NCBI RefSeq assembly: GCF_026183735.1
Contig: NZ_JAPFRE010000040.1
Coordinates: 1 to 40,250, forward strand
Source of the DNA: Alteromonas sp. ASW11-130
GTDB lineage: Bacteria > Pseudomonadota > Gammaproteobacteria > Enterobacterales > Alteromonadaceae
Direction of reading: 5' to 3'
Length of the DNA: 40,250 nt
Part shown: piece by piece, positions 9,580-18,778 of the stretch
How the letters are laid out: each line of letters begins with the position of its first letter
How positions within the stretch are numbered: the first letter of the stretch is position 1
Program-made: the position numbers and the translations under genes
Notes under the pieces: model-generated
Told to the model about the DNA's origin: nothing
Database searches by the model: none
What the model saw: only the letters and a program-made list of their open reading frames with translations

Positions 9580-10158
9580 TTAGTTTTCCGATCCCTGCTG
9601 TTCTTCGGCAGCAGCACTTTGTTCTTCAGCCTGCTTAAGCTTAACCTGCTGCTCATGGTCAGCAATCAGCGCATTAATCTTTCTTTTTTTCTCTAGCATC
9701 ATCGCCATATCATTGCGTGGTAGCGTTCTGGTTTGCTCCAGACTCACTGGGGCCAAGCCCCCTTGAGGACCCACCGTGGTAAATGTAGAGAACGGTTCTG
9801 TGTGAGAAGGCTGATTACTATATTGTACGCCTACTATCACTGCCGCAGCTACTGAAGCGGCAACAGCAAACTGGCCAGCTTGCTTTGCGAATGGGATCAC
9901 ATTACCCAATAATGGAATTGATTCCCAGCGTGAACGAGGAGCCATCACTGTCGGTTCATTCGTTAGAGCCTCTGCTACCCGTGCTGTGATATCCAGTTGC
10001 GGCGCAACTGTAGCCTCTTTACGCAAACCGCTACGAATCACATGGTAACGCTGCCATTTGGCCTGAAGCACTGGATCCTGCTTAATGGCATCGATGATCT
10101 CAGTCTGACTGAGTTCTCCATCCATAAAAGCAGATAAATTTTCTTGTTGTTTGGTCAT
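9580..10158 (-). CDS. rseA: Anti-sigma-E factor RseA
   Basis: RseA is the membrane-spanning anti-sigma factor that sequesters RpoE. The 192-residue protein begins with the sigma-binding domain (ENLSAFMDGELSQTEI), has one membrane segment near residues 95-112 (FAVAASVAAAVIVGV), and a periplasmic tail ending in a Gln/Glu-rich region. The region around the membrane segment would be the target of the DegS and RseP proteases in the known pathway. It lies 72 bp after rpoE on the same strand. Confidence 0.93.
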   Translation of the reverse strand: MTKQQENLSAFMDGELSQTEIIDAIKQDPVLQAKWQRYHVIRSGLRKEATVAPQLDITARVAEALTNEPTVMAPRSRWESIPLLGNVIPFAKQAGQFAVAASVAAAVIVGVQYSNQPSHTEPFSTFTTVGPQGGLAPVSLEQTRTLPRNDMAMMLEKKRKINALIADHEQQVKLKQAEEQSAAAEEQQGSEN

Positions 10159-10230
10159 ACATTATTCCTGATCAAAGTTGATCAATTACCACGTTTACAC
10201 AGAGGTTAGGTTACCGAACTTTAAAAAAGT

Positions 10231-10809
10231 TCAATTTTCTAACAAAGGCTGTATAACTTTATCAATTGCTTCCCTTGCCCTAAAAATCCTTGAGCGAACT
10301 GTCCCAACCGGACATTCCATGACGCCTGCTATCTCTTCATAACTCAAGCCTTCAATTTCCCGTAAGGTAATCGCCATACGTAAATCATCCGGCAGTTTTT
10401 CAACCACCCCAAATAAGGTGGTTTCTATCTCGTCAGATAGTAAACTACGTTCAGGTGTGGATTGCTCTTTTAACGCATCGCTACCTTCGTAGTAATCCGC
10501 TTCATCCGCATCTACATCACTCGCTGGCGGCTTACGCCCCTGCGCAACTAAGTAATTCTTCGCGCTATTAACAGCAATACGGTAAAGCCAAGTATAAAAA
10601 GCACTTTCTCCACGAAAATTAGGCAACGCCTTGTAGGCTTTGATAAACGCGTCCTGAGTAACATCCGCCACGTCACCGGTATTCTTCACATACCGAGAGA
10701 CCAAATGCATAACCTTATGCTGGTATCTGGTTACTAAAAGATTAAACGCGTTTTTATCTCCGCGTTGAACCTTTTCAACTAATTGTTGATCGGTTATTTG
10801 CTCGCTCAT
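10231..10809 (-). CDS. rpoE: RNA polymerase sigma-E factor RpoE
   Basis: RpoE directs transcription of envelope-stress genes. The protein is very close to E. coli RpoE in order and length: MSEQITDQQLVEKVQ, region 2 with FIKAYKAL and SAFYTWLYRIAVN, and region 4 with GLSYEEIAGVMECPVGTVRSRIF. I choose the ATG at 10809 (192 residues) because MSEQ matches the family start and the AAGGAG lies about 11 bp upstream. An ATG at 10818 has the AAGGAG only 2 bp away. It is divergent from nadB, as in E. coli, and preceded by a sigma-E-type promoter. Confidence 0.97.
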   Translation of the reverse strand: MSEQITDQQLVEKVQRGDKNAFNLLVTRYQHKVMHLVSRYVKNTGDVADVTQDAFIKAYKALPNFRGESAFYTWLYRIAVNSAKNYLVAQGRKPPASDVDADEADYYEGSDALKEQSTPERSLLSDEIETTLFGVVEKLPDDLRMAITLREIEGLSYEEIAGVMECPVGTVRSRIFRAREAIDKVIQPLLEN

Positions 10810-10862
10810 TCGAGCCATTTCTCCTTAACATCTACTTCTTTACAGCTCATGCAAGCACTCAA

Positions 10863-10889
10863 GTAGACTTTGTGAATACGGAAAAGTTC
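10863..10889 (-). promoter_or_regulatory. Sigma-E promoter of rpoE
   Basis: Reading the minus strand, GAACTT (10889-10884) is followed after 16 bp by TCTAC (10867-10863). This matches the sigma-E consensus of GAACTT, 16-bp spacing and TCTRA, and closely resembles the autoregulated promoter of E. coli rpoE. It lies about 55 bp before the rpoE start, so rpoE probably activates its own operon. Confidence 0.8.
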
Positions 10890-11006
10890 GCAACTTTTTT
10901 AATTTTTGTTCCAAATTTTGCACGAGAACGTGGATTTGCCCATTGTTTTTTACGCTTCATCCATTAGACTTGCCGAACTTTGGGTATCTCAGCACCGTTA
11001 AAATAC

Positions 11007-12668
11007 ATGAATTCAACAACTTCTTCACCACCTTCTTTAAATCAAGCGATAGAACACCGATGTGACGTGTTGATTATCGGTAGTGGTGCCGCTGGTCTGA
11101 GTCTGGCTTTGAAACTAGCAGACCACTGCCAGGTCATCGTGCTGAGTAAAAGCGATCGAAATGAAGGTTCTACGCGGTATGCGCAAGGGGGTATTGCTGC
11201 GGTCTTTGATGAAGACGATTCAATAGAGTCACATGTCGCCGATACGCTAGATGCGGGTGCAGGATTGTGCGATGAACAAGTGGTTATCTACACCGCGAAA
11301 GAGGCTAAAGCAGCGCTGGAGTGGTTAATAAATTTTGGCGTACCATTCGATACGGAAGAAAGCCACAGCGGTGAAAAGAAGTATCACCTTACGCGTGAGG
11401 GAGGCCATAGTCACCGTCGTATTTTACATGCTGCGGATGCTACTGGAGAAGCTATACAAAACACGTTGAACGATGCTGTAGCAGCGCACCCCAATATCCA
11501 TTTCTTCGAGCGCTACAATGCTATTGATTTAATTGCGTCAGAAAATACGCCTAAACATTGTAAAGGTGTATACGTTTGGAACCGCAAACGAGAACAGGTT
11601 GAAGTGATTCGCAGCCGTTTTATTACCTTGGCAACGGGTGGTGGCAGCAAAGTTTATCAATATACTTCCAATCCTGATGTATCAAGTGGTGATGGTATAG
11701 CAATGGCGTGGCGAGCAGGATGTCGCGTTGCTAATATGGAATTTAATCAATTTCATCCCACCTGCCTCTATCATCCACAAGCACGTAACTTCCTTATTTC
11801 AGAAGCCTTGCGTGGAGAAGGGGCGCAGCTATGTCACGCTGATGGTACGCGCTTTATGCACAATTTCGACAAACGTGGTGATTTGGCACCACGGGATATC
11901 GTTGCTCGGGCTATCGATTTTGAGATGAAACGACTTGGTGCAGATTGCATGTACCTGGATATTAGCCATAAAAGTGCCGATTTTATTGTTAAACATTTTC
12001 CCAATATTTATCGTAAGTGTCGCTCATTAGGCATTGATATTACTCGCCAACCTATACCGGTTGTCCCAGCCGCTCACTATAGCTGCGGGGGCGTCATAAC
12101 AGACCTAAATGCGCGGACCGATCTGGACAATGTTTACGCCATAGGTGAAGTTGCCTATACAGGTTTACATGGCGCAAATCGTATGGCGTCCAATTCACTA
12201 CTTGAATGCGTAGTTTTCGCCAAAGCTGCGGCAACCCATATTCTTTCAAGACTGGCCGATAAAACGACAGATGAACTCATCGCCCCATGGGATGAAAGTC
12301 AGGTCAGCAATTCGGATGAAGAAGTAATCATTCAGCACAACTGGCACGAACTACGTCTTTTTATGTGGGATTACGTTGGCATCGTAAGAACTAACAAGCG
12401 TTTGGAACGAGCATTACGCAGAATTCGTTTGTTGGAACAGGAAATCCACGAGTATTATGCGCACTTTAAGGTAAGTAATAACCTGCTGGAACTTCGTAAT
12501 CTAGTGATGGTGGCAGAGCTAATTGTACGCTGCGCCATACAAAGAAAAGAAAGCCGTGGTTTGCATTTTAATGTAGATTATCCTGAAACCCTTGAACAAT
12601 CTGCTCCAACAATTTTAACGCCCTTAAAAAGTTTGATTGAAGAAGAGCCTGGCACTTTGAGTACTTAA
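11007..12668 (+). CDS. nadB: L-aspartate oxidase NadB
   Basis: NadB is a FAD enzyme that oxidises L-aspartate to iminoaspartate, the first step of de novo NAD synthesis. The FAD-binding motif [13 protein letters not shown] is near the N-terminus, followed by the flavoprotein signatures [32 protein letters not shown], and the C-terminal [11 protein letters not shown] and [19 protein letters not shown]. The ATG at 11007 gives 553 residues; a TTG at 10980 is also open but the ATG is preferred. It belongs to the SdhA/FrdA flavoprotein family. The SdhE assembly factor gene lies about 5 kb away. Confidence 0.96.
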   Translation: MNSTTSSPPSLNQAIEHRCDVLIIGSGAAGLSLALKLADHCQVIVLSKSDRNEGSTRYAQGGIAAVFDEDDSIESHVADTLDAGAGLCDEQVVIYTAKEAKAALEWLINFGVPFDTEESHSGEKKYHLTREGGHSHRRILHAADATGEAIQNTLNDAVAAHPNIHFFERYNAIDLIASENTPKHCKGVYVWNRKREQVEVIRSRFITLATGGGSKVYQYTSNPDVSSGDGIAMAWRAGCRVANMEFNQFHPTCLYHPQARNFLISEALRGEGAQLCHADGTRFMHNFDKRGDLAPRDIVARAIDFEMKRLGADCMYLDISHKSADFIVKHFPNIYRKCRSLGIDITRQPIPVVPAAHYSCGGVITDLNARTDLDNVYAIGEVAYTGLHGANRMASNSLLECVVFAKAAATHILSRLADKTTDELIAPWDESQVSNSDEEVIIQHNWHELRLFMWDYVGIVRTNKRLERALRRIRLLEQEIHEYYAHFKVSNNLLELRNLVMVAELIVRCAIQRKESRGLHFNVDYPETLEQSAPTILTPLKSLIEEEPGTLST

Positions 12669-12711
12669 GACGCAACCACAAGTACTGTGCGAAAATATCT
12701 TAAGTATCAAT

Positions 12712-12739
12712 AGAAAGCACAGCAGGCGCTGCGCTTTCT
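12712..12739. terminator. Hairpin between convergent nadB and amylase genes
   Basis: A 12-bp stem with one A-C mismatch (12712-12723 with 12728-12739) and a four-base loop sits in the 78-bp gap between the two stop codons. A short T-rich stretch follows on the plus strand. It probably terminates nadB and may work in both directions. Confidence 0.55.
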
Positions 12740-12746
12740 TTGAACA

Positions 12747-14501
12747 CTACAGAATAAGTGATTGACCCGCTTCCAATGTAAATTCTTCTGCAAGCGTAAT
12801 TTTATTGCCCGACAATAAATCTATGTATTCCCCTCTGAGACTTTTCGGCACAGGGAATCTAGCCTCAGCTTCAGGGTTTAGATTTACCAGAGTCAAACGT
12901 TTTTGTTCATCCTTAATGTTCTGGACCACCCACGCATTCATGTTATCAACCGGGTAATAACGAATTTCATTTGGAAATTGCAATGCAACGTGGTCGTTAC
13001 GTATTTGCAGTAACTTTTTGTAATGGTTTAACAAAGAATCCGGGTTCGCTGCCTGCGCATCAACTGATGCATTTTTATTCGCGCGTTGTGACTGCCAGTA
13101 CCCTTCCCACCATGGTTTGTGTTCTTTTATCCAGGGGAACCACTTGCTTTGATCCAGCCAGAATTCCCCCGTATCATTGAAGCCGGCAGCATCGTTATCC
13201 TCCCACTGCATAATAGCGCGACGATACTGATCATCGCCAGTAGCGTACTGCGACAATCCAATTTCTTCCCCATAATACATATACAGCGTGCCAGGAGTGG
13301 TCATCAACAATGTAGCGGCTAACTTAGCTTTACTCCAATCTTCACCTAATGTATGCATAATACGATTTTGATCGTGGTTCGTTAGAAAGGGAGAAAAGAA
13401 TGAAATGGGGGCGGTCGCCTTACGACTCTTTAAATTTGCCCACAATGCTTGGCGCGTATTATCTTCCTCCCCGTCTTTAACCGTACCGAAATCTGCGCTT
13501 CGTTCCCCACCCGCATTCAAAATACCACTGACTACATAACCAAAATCAAAATCGAACGCCGAATCTAGTCCGTTACCATCGTCATAGTACTTACCTATTG
13601 TGGGCATATCAGCCCATGCCTCAGCTACAAGCATAGCTCCAGGATTAATCGATTTTACATGCTGGCTGAACTGGGTCCAGTAGATGATAGTGGCATCAGT
13701 ATCAGCTTGATCTGCATCCTGTCCGTCGACGGTCTCATCTTCAATTGCGTATCTGACTGCGTCGAGACGAAAACCGTCTACCCCCTTTTCCAGCCAAAAA
13801 GTGGCTAGCTTATTCATTTCGTCAACCACTTTGGGATTACGTAGGTTCACATCGGGTTGGGTGGGGCCAAATGCACCATAATAGAATTCACCGCGTTGCT
13901 CATTCCAGTGCCACACAGCTTGAGAATTATCTTCTTTATCTGCCCAAGCTTTCCCCCAATGCTTAGGTATTTCTTTTTTCCAGATAAAATAGTCTTCATA
14001 ACCTGGCTCTTGTGCAGCGGACTTTTGGAACCACTCATGGCCGTCAGAAATGTGATTAATTACCAGGTCTAAAATGACCTTGATACCATGCTCATGAGCG
14101 GCGCTAACGAATTCTTCAAAATCTTCCATCGTGCCGTAGTCAGACTCGACGCTGTAAAAGTCTTGAAAATCATAGCCATGATAGGAGGGTGCTTCAAATA
14201 CCGGTGTCAACCAAATTCCATTTACGCCTAGCTCTTGCAAGTAGGGAAGTTTTGACGTCATGCCGTCAAAGTCCCCGCTGCCATCCCCGTCTGCATCATA
14301 AAATGAACGCGGCCAAATTTCGTAAAAAATTGCATTATCCCACCAGCTAGGATCGTCATTATCAATGCGTATGGATTCATAAGCAACTTCGCCCTCAGGG
14401 GTAAGAGTGCTTGGTGGTGTAGAGGTAATTTGCTGTGAACAAGAGACCATCAGTATTGATAACATCAGTGTTGATGCTCTTTTAGAAATATTTTTTATCA
14501 T
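12747..14501 (-). CDS. GH13 alpha-amylase-family lipoprotein
   Basis: A glycoside hydrolase of family 13, probably acting on alpha-1,4-glucans or malto-oligosaccharides. All four conserved regions are visible: DLVINH (I), GFRLDAVRYA with the nucleophile Asp (II), MLVAEAWAD with the acid/base Glu (III), and FLTNHDQNRI with the transition-state Asp (IV). The N-terminus carries a signal peptide ending in SILMVSC, a likely lipobox, so the mature protein should be lipid-anchored in the periplasm or outer membrane. Starting at the ATG at 14501 gives 584 residues and a compact signal peptide; a TTG at 14528 adds nine residues. No sugar transporter or regulator is adjacent. Exact substrate is not determined. 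Confidence 0.9.
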   Translation of the reverse strand: MIKNISKRASTLMLSILMVSCSQQITSTPPSTLTPEGEVAYESIRIDNDDPSWWDNAIFYEIWPRSFYDADGDGSGDFDGMTSKLPYLQELGVNGIWLTPVFEAPSYHGYDFQDFYSVESDYGTMEDFEEFVSAAHEHGIKVILDLVINHISDGHEWFQKSAAQEPGYEDYFIWKKEIPKHWGKAWADKEDNSQAVWHWNEQRGEFYYGAFGPTQPDVNLRNPKVVDEMNKLATFWLEKGVDGFRLDAVRYAIEDETVDGQDADQADTDATIIYWTQFSQHVKSINPGAMLVAEAWADMPTIGKYYDDGNGLDSAFDFDFGYVVSGILNAGGERSADFGTVKDGEEDNTRQALWANLKSRKATAPISFFSPFLTNHDQNRIMHTLGEDWSKAKLAATLLMTTPGTLYMYYGEEIGLSQYATGDDQYRRAIMQWEDNDAAGFNDTGEFWLDQSKWFPWIKEHKPWWEGYWQSQRANKNASVDAQAANPDSLLNHYKKLLQIRNDHVALQFPNEIRYYPVDNMNAWVVQNIKDEQKRLTLVNLNPEAEARFPVPKSLRGEYIDLLSGNKITLAEEFTLEAGQSLIL

Positions 14502-14528
14502 GCGCTCATCATTTCCATTGTTAAACAA

Positions 14529-14711
14529 ATGTCAGTGCGATTGATGCTTATTCCCCCCTATTGCGACTTGAAAAGCAAGCACGATCACATTGAAAACGTA
14601 TGCAAGGCAGAATTTTAGTCCAACTTGATTAATGATTGAAAAGGTGTAATGGGGCTTACTGAATAATTTTACCGTTGGCCAATAGTCCAGTTTTTTATCA
14701 AACGCAGTATT
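14529..14711. other. Intergenic gap with no recognised feature
   Basis: This 183-bp gap lies between the amylase-like gene start and the fosA stop, both on the minus strand. It must hold the amylase promoter, but I see no convincing -35/-10 pair. A run of six C at 14553-14558 is the only notable local feature. Confidence 0.4.
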
Positions 14712-15113
14712 CTATAGCCACATTAAGCCCGTATATGGCTTGTCTTTTAAACTTGCTAGCCTTTGTTTAAGGTCGCCAACATGAATTTCTAATTTGTGTC
14801 CGTCAGGGTCTAAAAAGTAAAGCGATTCGCCTTCGCTCTTATTTACTTTCCATAGCGTAGCGCGGGAGGAAATAATCTTTTGGCTTAGCTTCAAAAAATC
14901 CACTTGCGAAACAGACCATGCAATATGCGTATAGTCGCGTGCTGGTTCAGGAAGGTCCCTTGATAAACAAAGCCATACATTATCGCATGATAGATAGGCT
15001 CCTTGTTCCCACATTGCATGTCCGTTAAAACCCAAAACAGCCGTATAAAACTCAACTGACCTTTTGACATCAGATACTGCGATAGTGATGTGGTTTAATC
15101 CAGTGATCATCAT
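14712..15113 (-). CDS. fosA: Fosfomycin glutathione transferase FosA
   Basis: FosA opens the fosfomycin epoxide by adding glutathione, using a Mn(II) centre. The 133-residue VOC-fold protein closely follows Pseudomonas FosA throughout: ITGLNHITIAV (metal His), QGAYL, VWLCLSR, DYTHIAW (second metal His), WKVNKSEGESLYFLDPDGHKLEIHVGD (potassium and fosfomycin contacts, third metal ligand Glu), and a final basic run with the conserved Arg. One loop before DYTH is two residues shorter, and one active-site Arg is Lys (NKSEG for NRSEG). AGGA precedes the double ATG. It lies 53 bp after the maoC-like gene, probably the last gene of that operon. Confidence 0.88.
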   Translation of the reverse strand: MMITGLNHITIAVSDVKRSVEFYTAVLGFNGHAMWEQGAYLSCDNVWLCLSRDLPEPARDYTHIAWSVSQVDFLKLSQKIISSRATLWKVNKSEGESLYFLDPDGHKLEIHVGDLKQRLASLKDKPYTGLMWL

Positions 15114-15166
15114 ATGTTCCTGAGATGGGCTTAACTAATTGTTTTGTTTCTCGCAGCGACCTGACG

Positions 15167-16012
15167 CTAAAAACTTCCACGGATATGGGGCTGGCTCAGA
15201 TCTCCATTTAAGAGGGTAAACTGATCTCCCTCGCCCTCGCTATCTTTCAATACCACTACCTCCGCTGGCAACAATATTGGCTTAAGAAACTCACAAGCCA
15301 GCTGAATATCACCGCTAAACTGTTTGTCAGTAGCTAACTGGCTATAACACTTAGCCAAACTCCACATCCCATGGGCAATCGCTTTTTTAAAACCAAACAA
15401 CTTTGCGCTAATGGCGGATAAATGAATGGGGTTGTAGTCGTGAGAAACCTTCGCGTATTTACGGCCTATATTGTCGGGGATACGCCACTGAGCCACCTGT
15501 TGATAATTTTCCCAAAAAGGTTGGCGTTGCTCCTGGTCTTTACGCTTCTTTCTAGCGACATGGGGGGCGTTAATTCGAATCAGGTATTTGCCTACTGCTC
15601 GGTAGACAAACTTTCCCTGTTGGTCCCCATTCACAATGACATCAACTACCCATCCCTTAGCATGGGCTTTTAACTCTCCCAATTCTGCTCTGAGACTGAA
15701 ACTTACGTGAGGGTCCGCGTCGGCACTTTGCCAAACATGGTTAGAAATGTGTACCAAACCCAGTAGAGGGAAAGGGTTATGTTTATCCGCCAGACATAGC
15801 ATTTGCAGGCTCAAAGACTGAACTTGCAAATAGAGAGGATGCAATCTGGATACCTTTTCCCAATCCACTAATGCACAGTAACTTTGATAGTGTTCGAAGT
15901 TGATTAGCAGATTTTTTGTAGCCGTAACATCAACCAATGATGGGGGTTTGAATTGAGTAAGGCGCTGTTTATCTGCGCCTCTCATTAGTGCACTTAAAAG
16001 GTCTAATATCAT
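15167..16012 (-). CDS. MaoC-like hot-dog dehydratase
   Basis: A 281-residue protein of the MaoC/hydratase hot-dog class. The C-terminal part has the signature DYNPIHLS near residue 193 followed by GFKKAIAHGMWSLAKC, the hydratase-2 motif with catalytic Asp and His. The N-terminal half looks like a second, degenerate hot-dog domain, as in double-hot-dog hydratases. Likely substrates are acyl thioesters (enoyl-CoA or a related fatty-acid intermediate), but no fatty-acid gene is adjacent. Its start overlaps the ygfX stop by 4 bp, so it is probably translated with sdhE-ygfX. Confidence 0.72.
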   Translation of the reverse strand: MILDLLSALMRGADKQRLTQFKPPSLVDVTATKNLLINFEHYQSYCALVDWEKVSRLHPLYLQVQSLSLQMLCLADKHNPFPLLGLVHISNHVWQSADADPHVSFSLRAELGELKAHAKGWVVDVIVNGDQQGKFVYRAVGKYLIRINAPHVARKKRKDQEQRQPFWENYQQVAQWRIPDNIGRKYAKVSHDYNPIHLSAISAKLFGFKKAIAHGMWSLAKCYSQLATDKQFSGDIQLACEFLKPILLPAEVVVLKDSEGEGDQFTLLNGDLSQPHIRGSF

Positions 16013-16464
16013 GGTTCATCCTGAGCGAGGTTAGCCCGCTGTAAAACGATTCTACACAGCCTTCGGTAGTTTTGCTCGTCACACTCTCCTTTTAATATCC
16101 AGCGTGGAGGTGACTGTGTACTGAAACACAGAAAGACAGCAAAAGGTGTGACGCGTGACTTACCACTTAACACCTCTCTGGAGCCTTCTACAGAGATGAT
16201 ACCTGACATGGTTTGTTGCCAGCTACCATCATCACCTAGCAAATAAGTTTCAGGTAATAGTGCTGCCTGTTGCAAGTGCTGCCAATAGAAAAAGAGTGTC
16301 GAGACGCACGCTATAAAACTGAAGTACTCAATGGCCACCCACGAGTAAGTATTATCTGACAGAGAGTGCAATCCCCCCCATATAATCAGCGAAGGGAATA
16401 TCCATTGATAATTGCGCCATCTTGATGGCGTTATTTCAACCCTGTACTTTAACGCGGTTGACAA
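16009..16464 (-). CDS. ygfX: YgfX-like membrane protein (CptA)
   Basis: A 151-residue protein with the YgfX layout: a short basic start (LKYRVEITPSRW), two hydrophobic segments around residues 22-34 and 42-60, and a cytoplasmic C-terminal domain. YgfX has been described as the inner-membrane partner of YgfY/SdhE in E. coli. Sequence similarity is weak, so the call relies largely on its position directly after sdhE. The only plausible start is a TTG at 16464, which makes a 29-bp overlap with sdhE. A seven-C run lies within the gene at 16373-16379. Confidence 0.7.
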   Translation of the reverse strand: MSTALKYRVEITPSRWRNYQWIFPSLIIWGGLHSLSDNTYSWVAIEYFSFIACVSTLFFYWQHLQQAALLPETYLLGDDGSWQQTMSGIISVEGSREVLSGKSRVTPFAVFLCFSTQSPPRWILKGECDEQNYRRLCRIVLQRANLAQDEP

Positions 16465-16693
16465 TGATCGACACCATTTCCGCTAATTCAGGATCGTCGC
16501 ACTTCTGATGCCCCATGAACCAAGCAAACAAATCGGGATCATCACTGGTCAACAGGCGTTCGAAAGTAATCTTTTGCTCATCAGTCAAATCTTCAAAAGC
16601 TTCGTCCATAAAAGGCAACAGCAATACATCTAGTTCCAGCATCCCTCGGCGGCAAGCCCACCGCATGCGTGCTACGCGTTTAGCTTCCAACAT
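16436..16693 (-). CDS. sdhE: FAD assembly factor SdhE
   Basis: SdhE (YgfY/CptB) promotes covalent flavinylation of succinate dehydrogenase SdhA and fumarate reductase. The 85-residue length is typical. The conserved core RRGMLELDVLL, with the family RGxxE motif, lies near residues 15-25, followed by DLFAWFMGH. It is the first gene of the sdhE-ygfX-maoC-fosA run and divergent from ygfZ. A candidate promoter lies about 35 bp upstream. Confidence 0.93.
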   Translation of the reverse strand: MLEAKRVARMRWACRRGMLELDVLLLPFMDEAFEDLTDEQKITFERLLTSDDPDLFAWFMGHQKCDDPELAEMVSIIVNRVKVQG

Positions 16694-16728
16694 ACACCAA
16701 CATTCAAAATTTATTTAATTTAAGCAGG

Positions 16729-16757
16729 ACTATACCACGCAGTGCCTAGACTGTTGA
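16729..16757 (-). promoter_or_regulatory. Candidate sigma-70 promoter of sdhE operon
   Basis: On the minus strand TCAACA (16757-16752) and TATAGT (16734-16729) are separated by 17 bp. The -10 is 5/6 and the -35 is 4/6 to the sigma-70 consensus. It lies 35 bp before the sdhE ATG, a good distance for a promoter of sdhE-ygfX-maoC-fosA. Confidence 0.5.
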
Positions 16758-16850
16758 CTGTCCTTTCAGACTTTTTATCAATTTTCCCTTGCTAATTAGG
16801 TTATCCCCCCCATTGTTAAATAATACAATTGTTGCTTTGTAGGACCATTA

Positions 16851-17858
16851 ATGACCGAAAATAATCACACTCTACTTGCCTCACTAAATGATTTAACGAA
16901 TGAGTTTGCCATTCCTTTACCGCAACTTGGGATGATTAGTGTCAGTGGAGAACAACGTAATGATTATCTTCATAGCCAATTAACAATTGACCTAAAACAG
17001 TTTCCTAACGGAATAAGCCGCCCCTGCGCTCACTGCGATGCCAAGGGAAAAGCGTGGTCAGTAATGCAGGTTTTTCGTTTCGGTGATAGTGTATTGATGA
17101 GTATCGCAGCTTCTGCACTGCCAACAAGTCTCGCTGAATTGAAAAAATACGGCGTATTTTCTAAGGTCGACATTGCTGACGCCAGCACTACTTTCACGCA
17201 GTATGTTGGCCGCGGTAAATCTATCGACGAGTTCGTATTCACTCACTTTGGTAGCGTCCCAGTTGAAAAGGGAGAAGTAGTTGAAAGTGCGCTGGGCTTA
17301 GTTGTGCGCTCGCCCTTTATTCCCGACTTACTCCACCTTTGCTTAACGGATGAGGGTTCAGCACAATGGTCTCAATTTCTGGAAAAAAGTGGCTTAGCTA
17401 GCTATTCATCCGATGTATACGAGGCGATGGCTATTCAACATGGTATTCCATGGATAACCTCTGAGAACGTTGGACAATTTATTCCGCAGATGATTAACCT
17501 CCAGGCTTTGGATGCTATTGATTTCAAAAAAGGATGCTATATGGGGCAGGAAGTCATTGCCCGTACCCGCTACCTGGGTAAAAACAAGCGCGCGGCAATG
17601 ATATTTAGACTTGAAGGTTCTCACCTTGTCAATCCTGCCGACACTATTGAATTACAGTTAGGCGAAAACTGGCGTAAGGGCGGGGTTGTCGTGAGAAACG
17701 CTTCATTGAGGGATGAAACCTGGGTACTGGCGGTAGTCGCAAACGATACTGAGTTATCGGCCACTTTCAGATTAAGTGGCACGCCTCAGGTAACATTTTC
17801 GCCACAAGAAATACCATATCCCATTGCTGAAGACAGTGATAAAATAGTTAAACGCTAG
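16851..17858 (+). CDS. ygfZ: Folate-binding protein YgfZ
   Basis: YgfZ is a tetrahydrofolate-binding protein that supports iron-sulfur enzymes such as the tRNA methylthiotransferase MiaB. The 335-residue protein resembles aminomethyltransferase GcvT in fold and has the diagnostic motif KKGCYMGQEVIARTRYLG near residue 225, with the conserved cysteine. The sequence LNDLTNEFAIPLPQLGMISVSGEQR at the start fits E. coli YgfZ. AGGACC precedes the ATG. The gene is divergent from sdhE, a common arrangement. Confidence 0.92.
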   Translation: MTENNHTLLASLNDLTNEFAIPLPQLGMISVSGEQRNDYLHSQLTIDLKQFPNGISRPCAHCDAKGKAWSVMQVFRFGDSVLMSIAASALPTSLAELKKYGVFSKVDIADASTTFTQYVGRGKSIDEFVFTHFGSVPVEKGEVVESALGLVVRSPFIPDLLHLCLTDEGSAQWSQFLEKSGLASYSSDVYEAMAIQHGIPWITSENVGQFIPQMINLQALDAIDFKKGCYMGQEVIARTRYLGKNKRAAMIFRLEGSHLVNPADTIELQLGENWRKGGVVVRNASLRDETWVLAVVANDTELSATFRLSGTPQVTFSPQEIPYPIAEDSDKIVKR

Positions 17859-17906
17859 AGATTTATTCTTTACCCCTTTCAAATTCATTAAATAACAGGA
17901 AATATT

Positions 17907-18392
17907 ATGACAATTGCCTCTGGAAACGTAGTCACCCTTCACTATCAGGTCTCTTCTGATGATGGTACGGTACTGGACTCGTCCAAGGATAAAAACCCGC
18001 TTACAGTATTGCTAGGACAACGCTTTTTAATTGAAGGGCTTGAAGAAGCTTTGATGGGTAAAACTGAAGGTGACAAATTTAAGGTGCATGTGGAGCCAGA
18101 GAAAGGTTACGGCAACCGGTCCGATCAGCTTGTCCAAAAAGTTCCTCTAAATATGTTCGAAGGTGTAGAAGTAGAAGTGGGGATGTCATTCCGCGCCACC
18201 ACTGACCAGGGTGAGCAATCAGTTATGATAGTTGAAAAAGGTGACGATTACGCTGTTGTAGATGGAAATCACCCGTTGGCTGATGTTCCTCTTAATTTTG
18301 AAGTTGAAGTCATCAAAGTTCGCGAAGCTACAGATGAAGAAAAAGAGCACGGACATGCTCATGGTGAAGGTGGATGCGGTCACTCGCATTAA
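17907..18392 (+). CDS. slyD: FKBP-type prolyl isomerase SlyD
   Basis: SlyD-type proteins are prolyl cis-trans isomerases and chaperones whose histidine-rich tail binds nickel and other metals for metalloenzyme maturation. The 161-residue protein starts with VVTLHYQVSSDDGTVLDSS and contains the FKBP catalytic core around PLTVLLGQRFLIEGLEEALMG, then the chaperone flap insert (PEKGYGNRSDQLVQKV). The C-terminus is HGHAHGEGGCGHSH, with six histidines and one cysteine, a shorter metal-binding tail than in E. coli SlyD. It follows ygfZ by 48 bp. Confidence 0.9.
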   Translation: MTIASGNVVTLHYQVSSDDGTVLDSSKDKNPLTVLLGQRFLIEGLEEALMGKTEGDKFKVHVEPEKGYGNRSDQLVQKVPLNMFEGVEVEVGMSFRATTDQGEQSVMIVEKGDDYAVVDGNHPLADVPLNFEVEVIKVREATDEEKEHGHAHGEGGCGHSH

Positions 18393-18398
18393 TTTGCG

Positions 18399-18426
18399 TA
18401 CCGCTCGCTCTGTCGAGCGAGCGGTA
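18399..18426. terminator. Bidirectional hairpin between slyD and glnB
   Basis: A perfect 12-bp GC-rich stem (18399-18410 with 18415-18426) with a TGTC loop lies in the 41-bp gap between the two convergent stop codons. An AATTTT stretch follows on the plus strand. It most likely terminates slyD, and possibly glnB from the other side. Confidence 0.75.
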
Positions 18427-18433
18427 TACAATT

Positions 18434-18772
<339 letters not shown>

Positions 18773-18778
18773 TTAATA

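Noticed and set aside
10975..11001. Second sigma-E promoter, toward nadB
   Set aside because: GAACTT is present but the -10 is GTTAA, a poor match, and the predicted transcript start would fall at or after the chosen nadB start.
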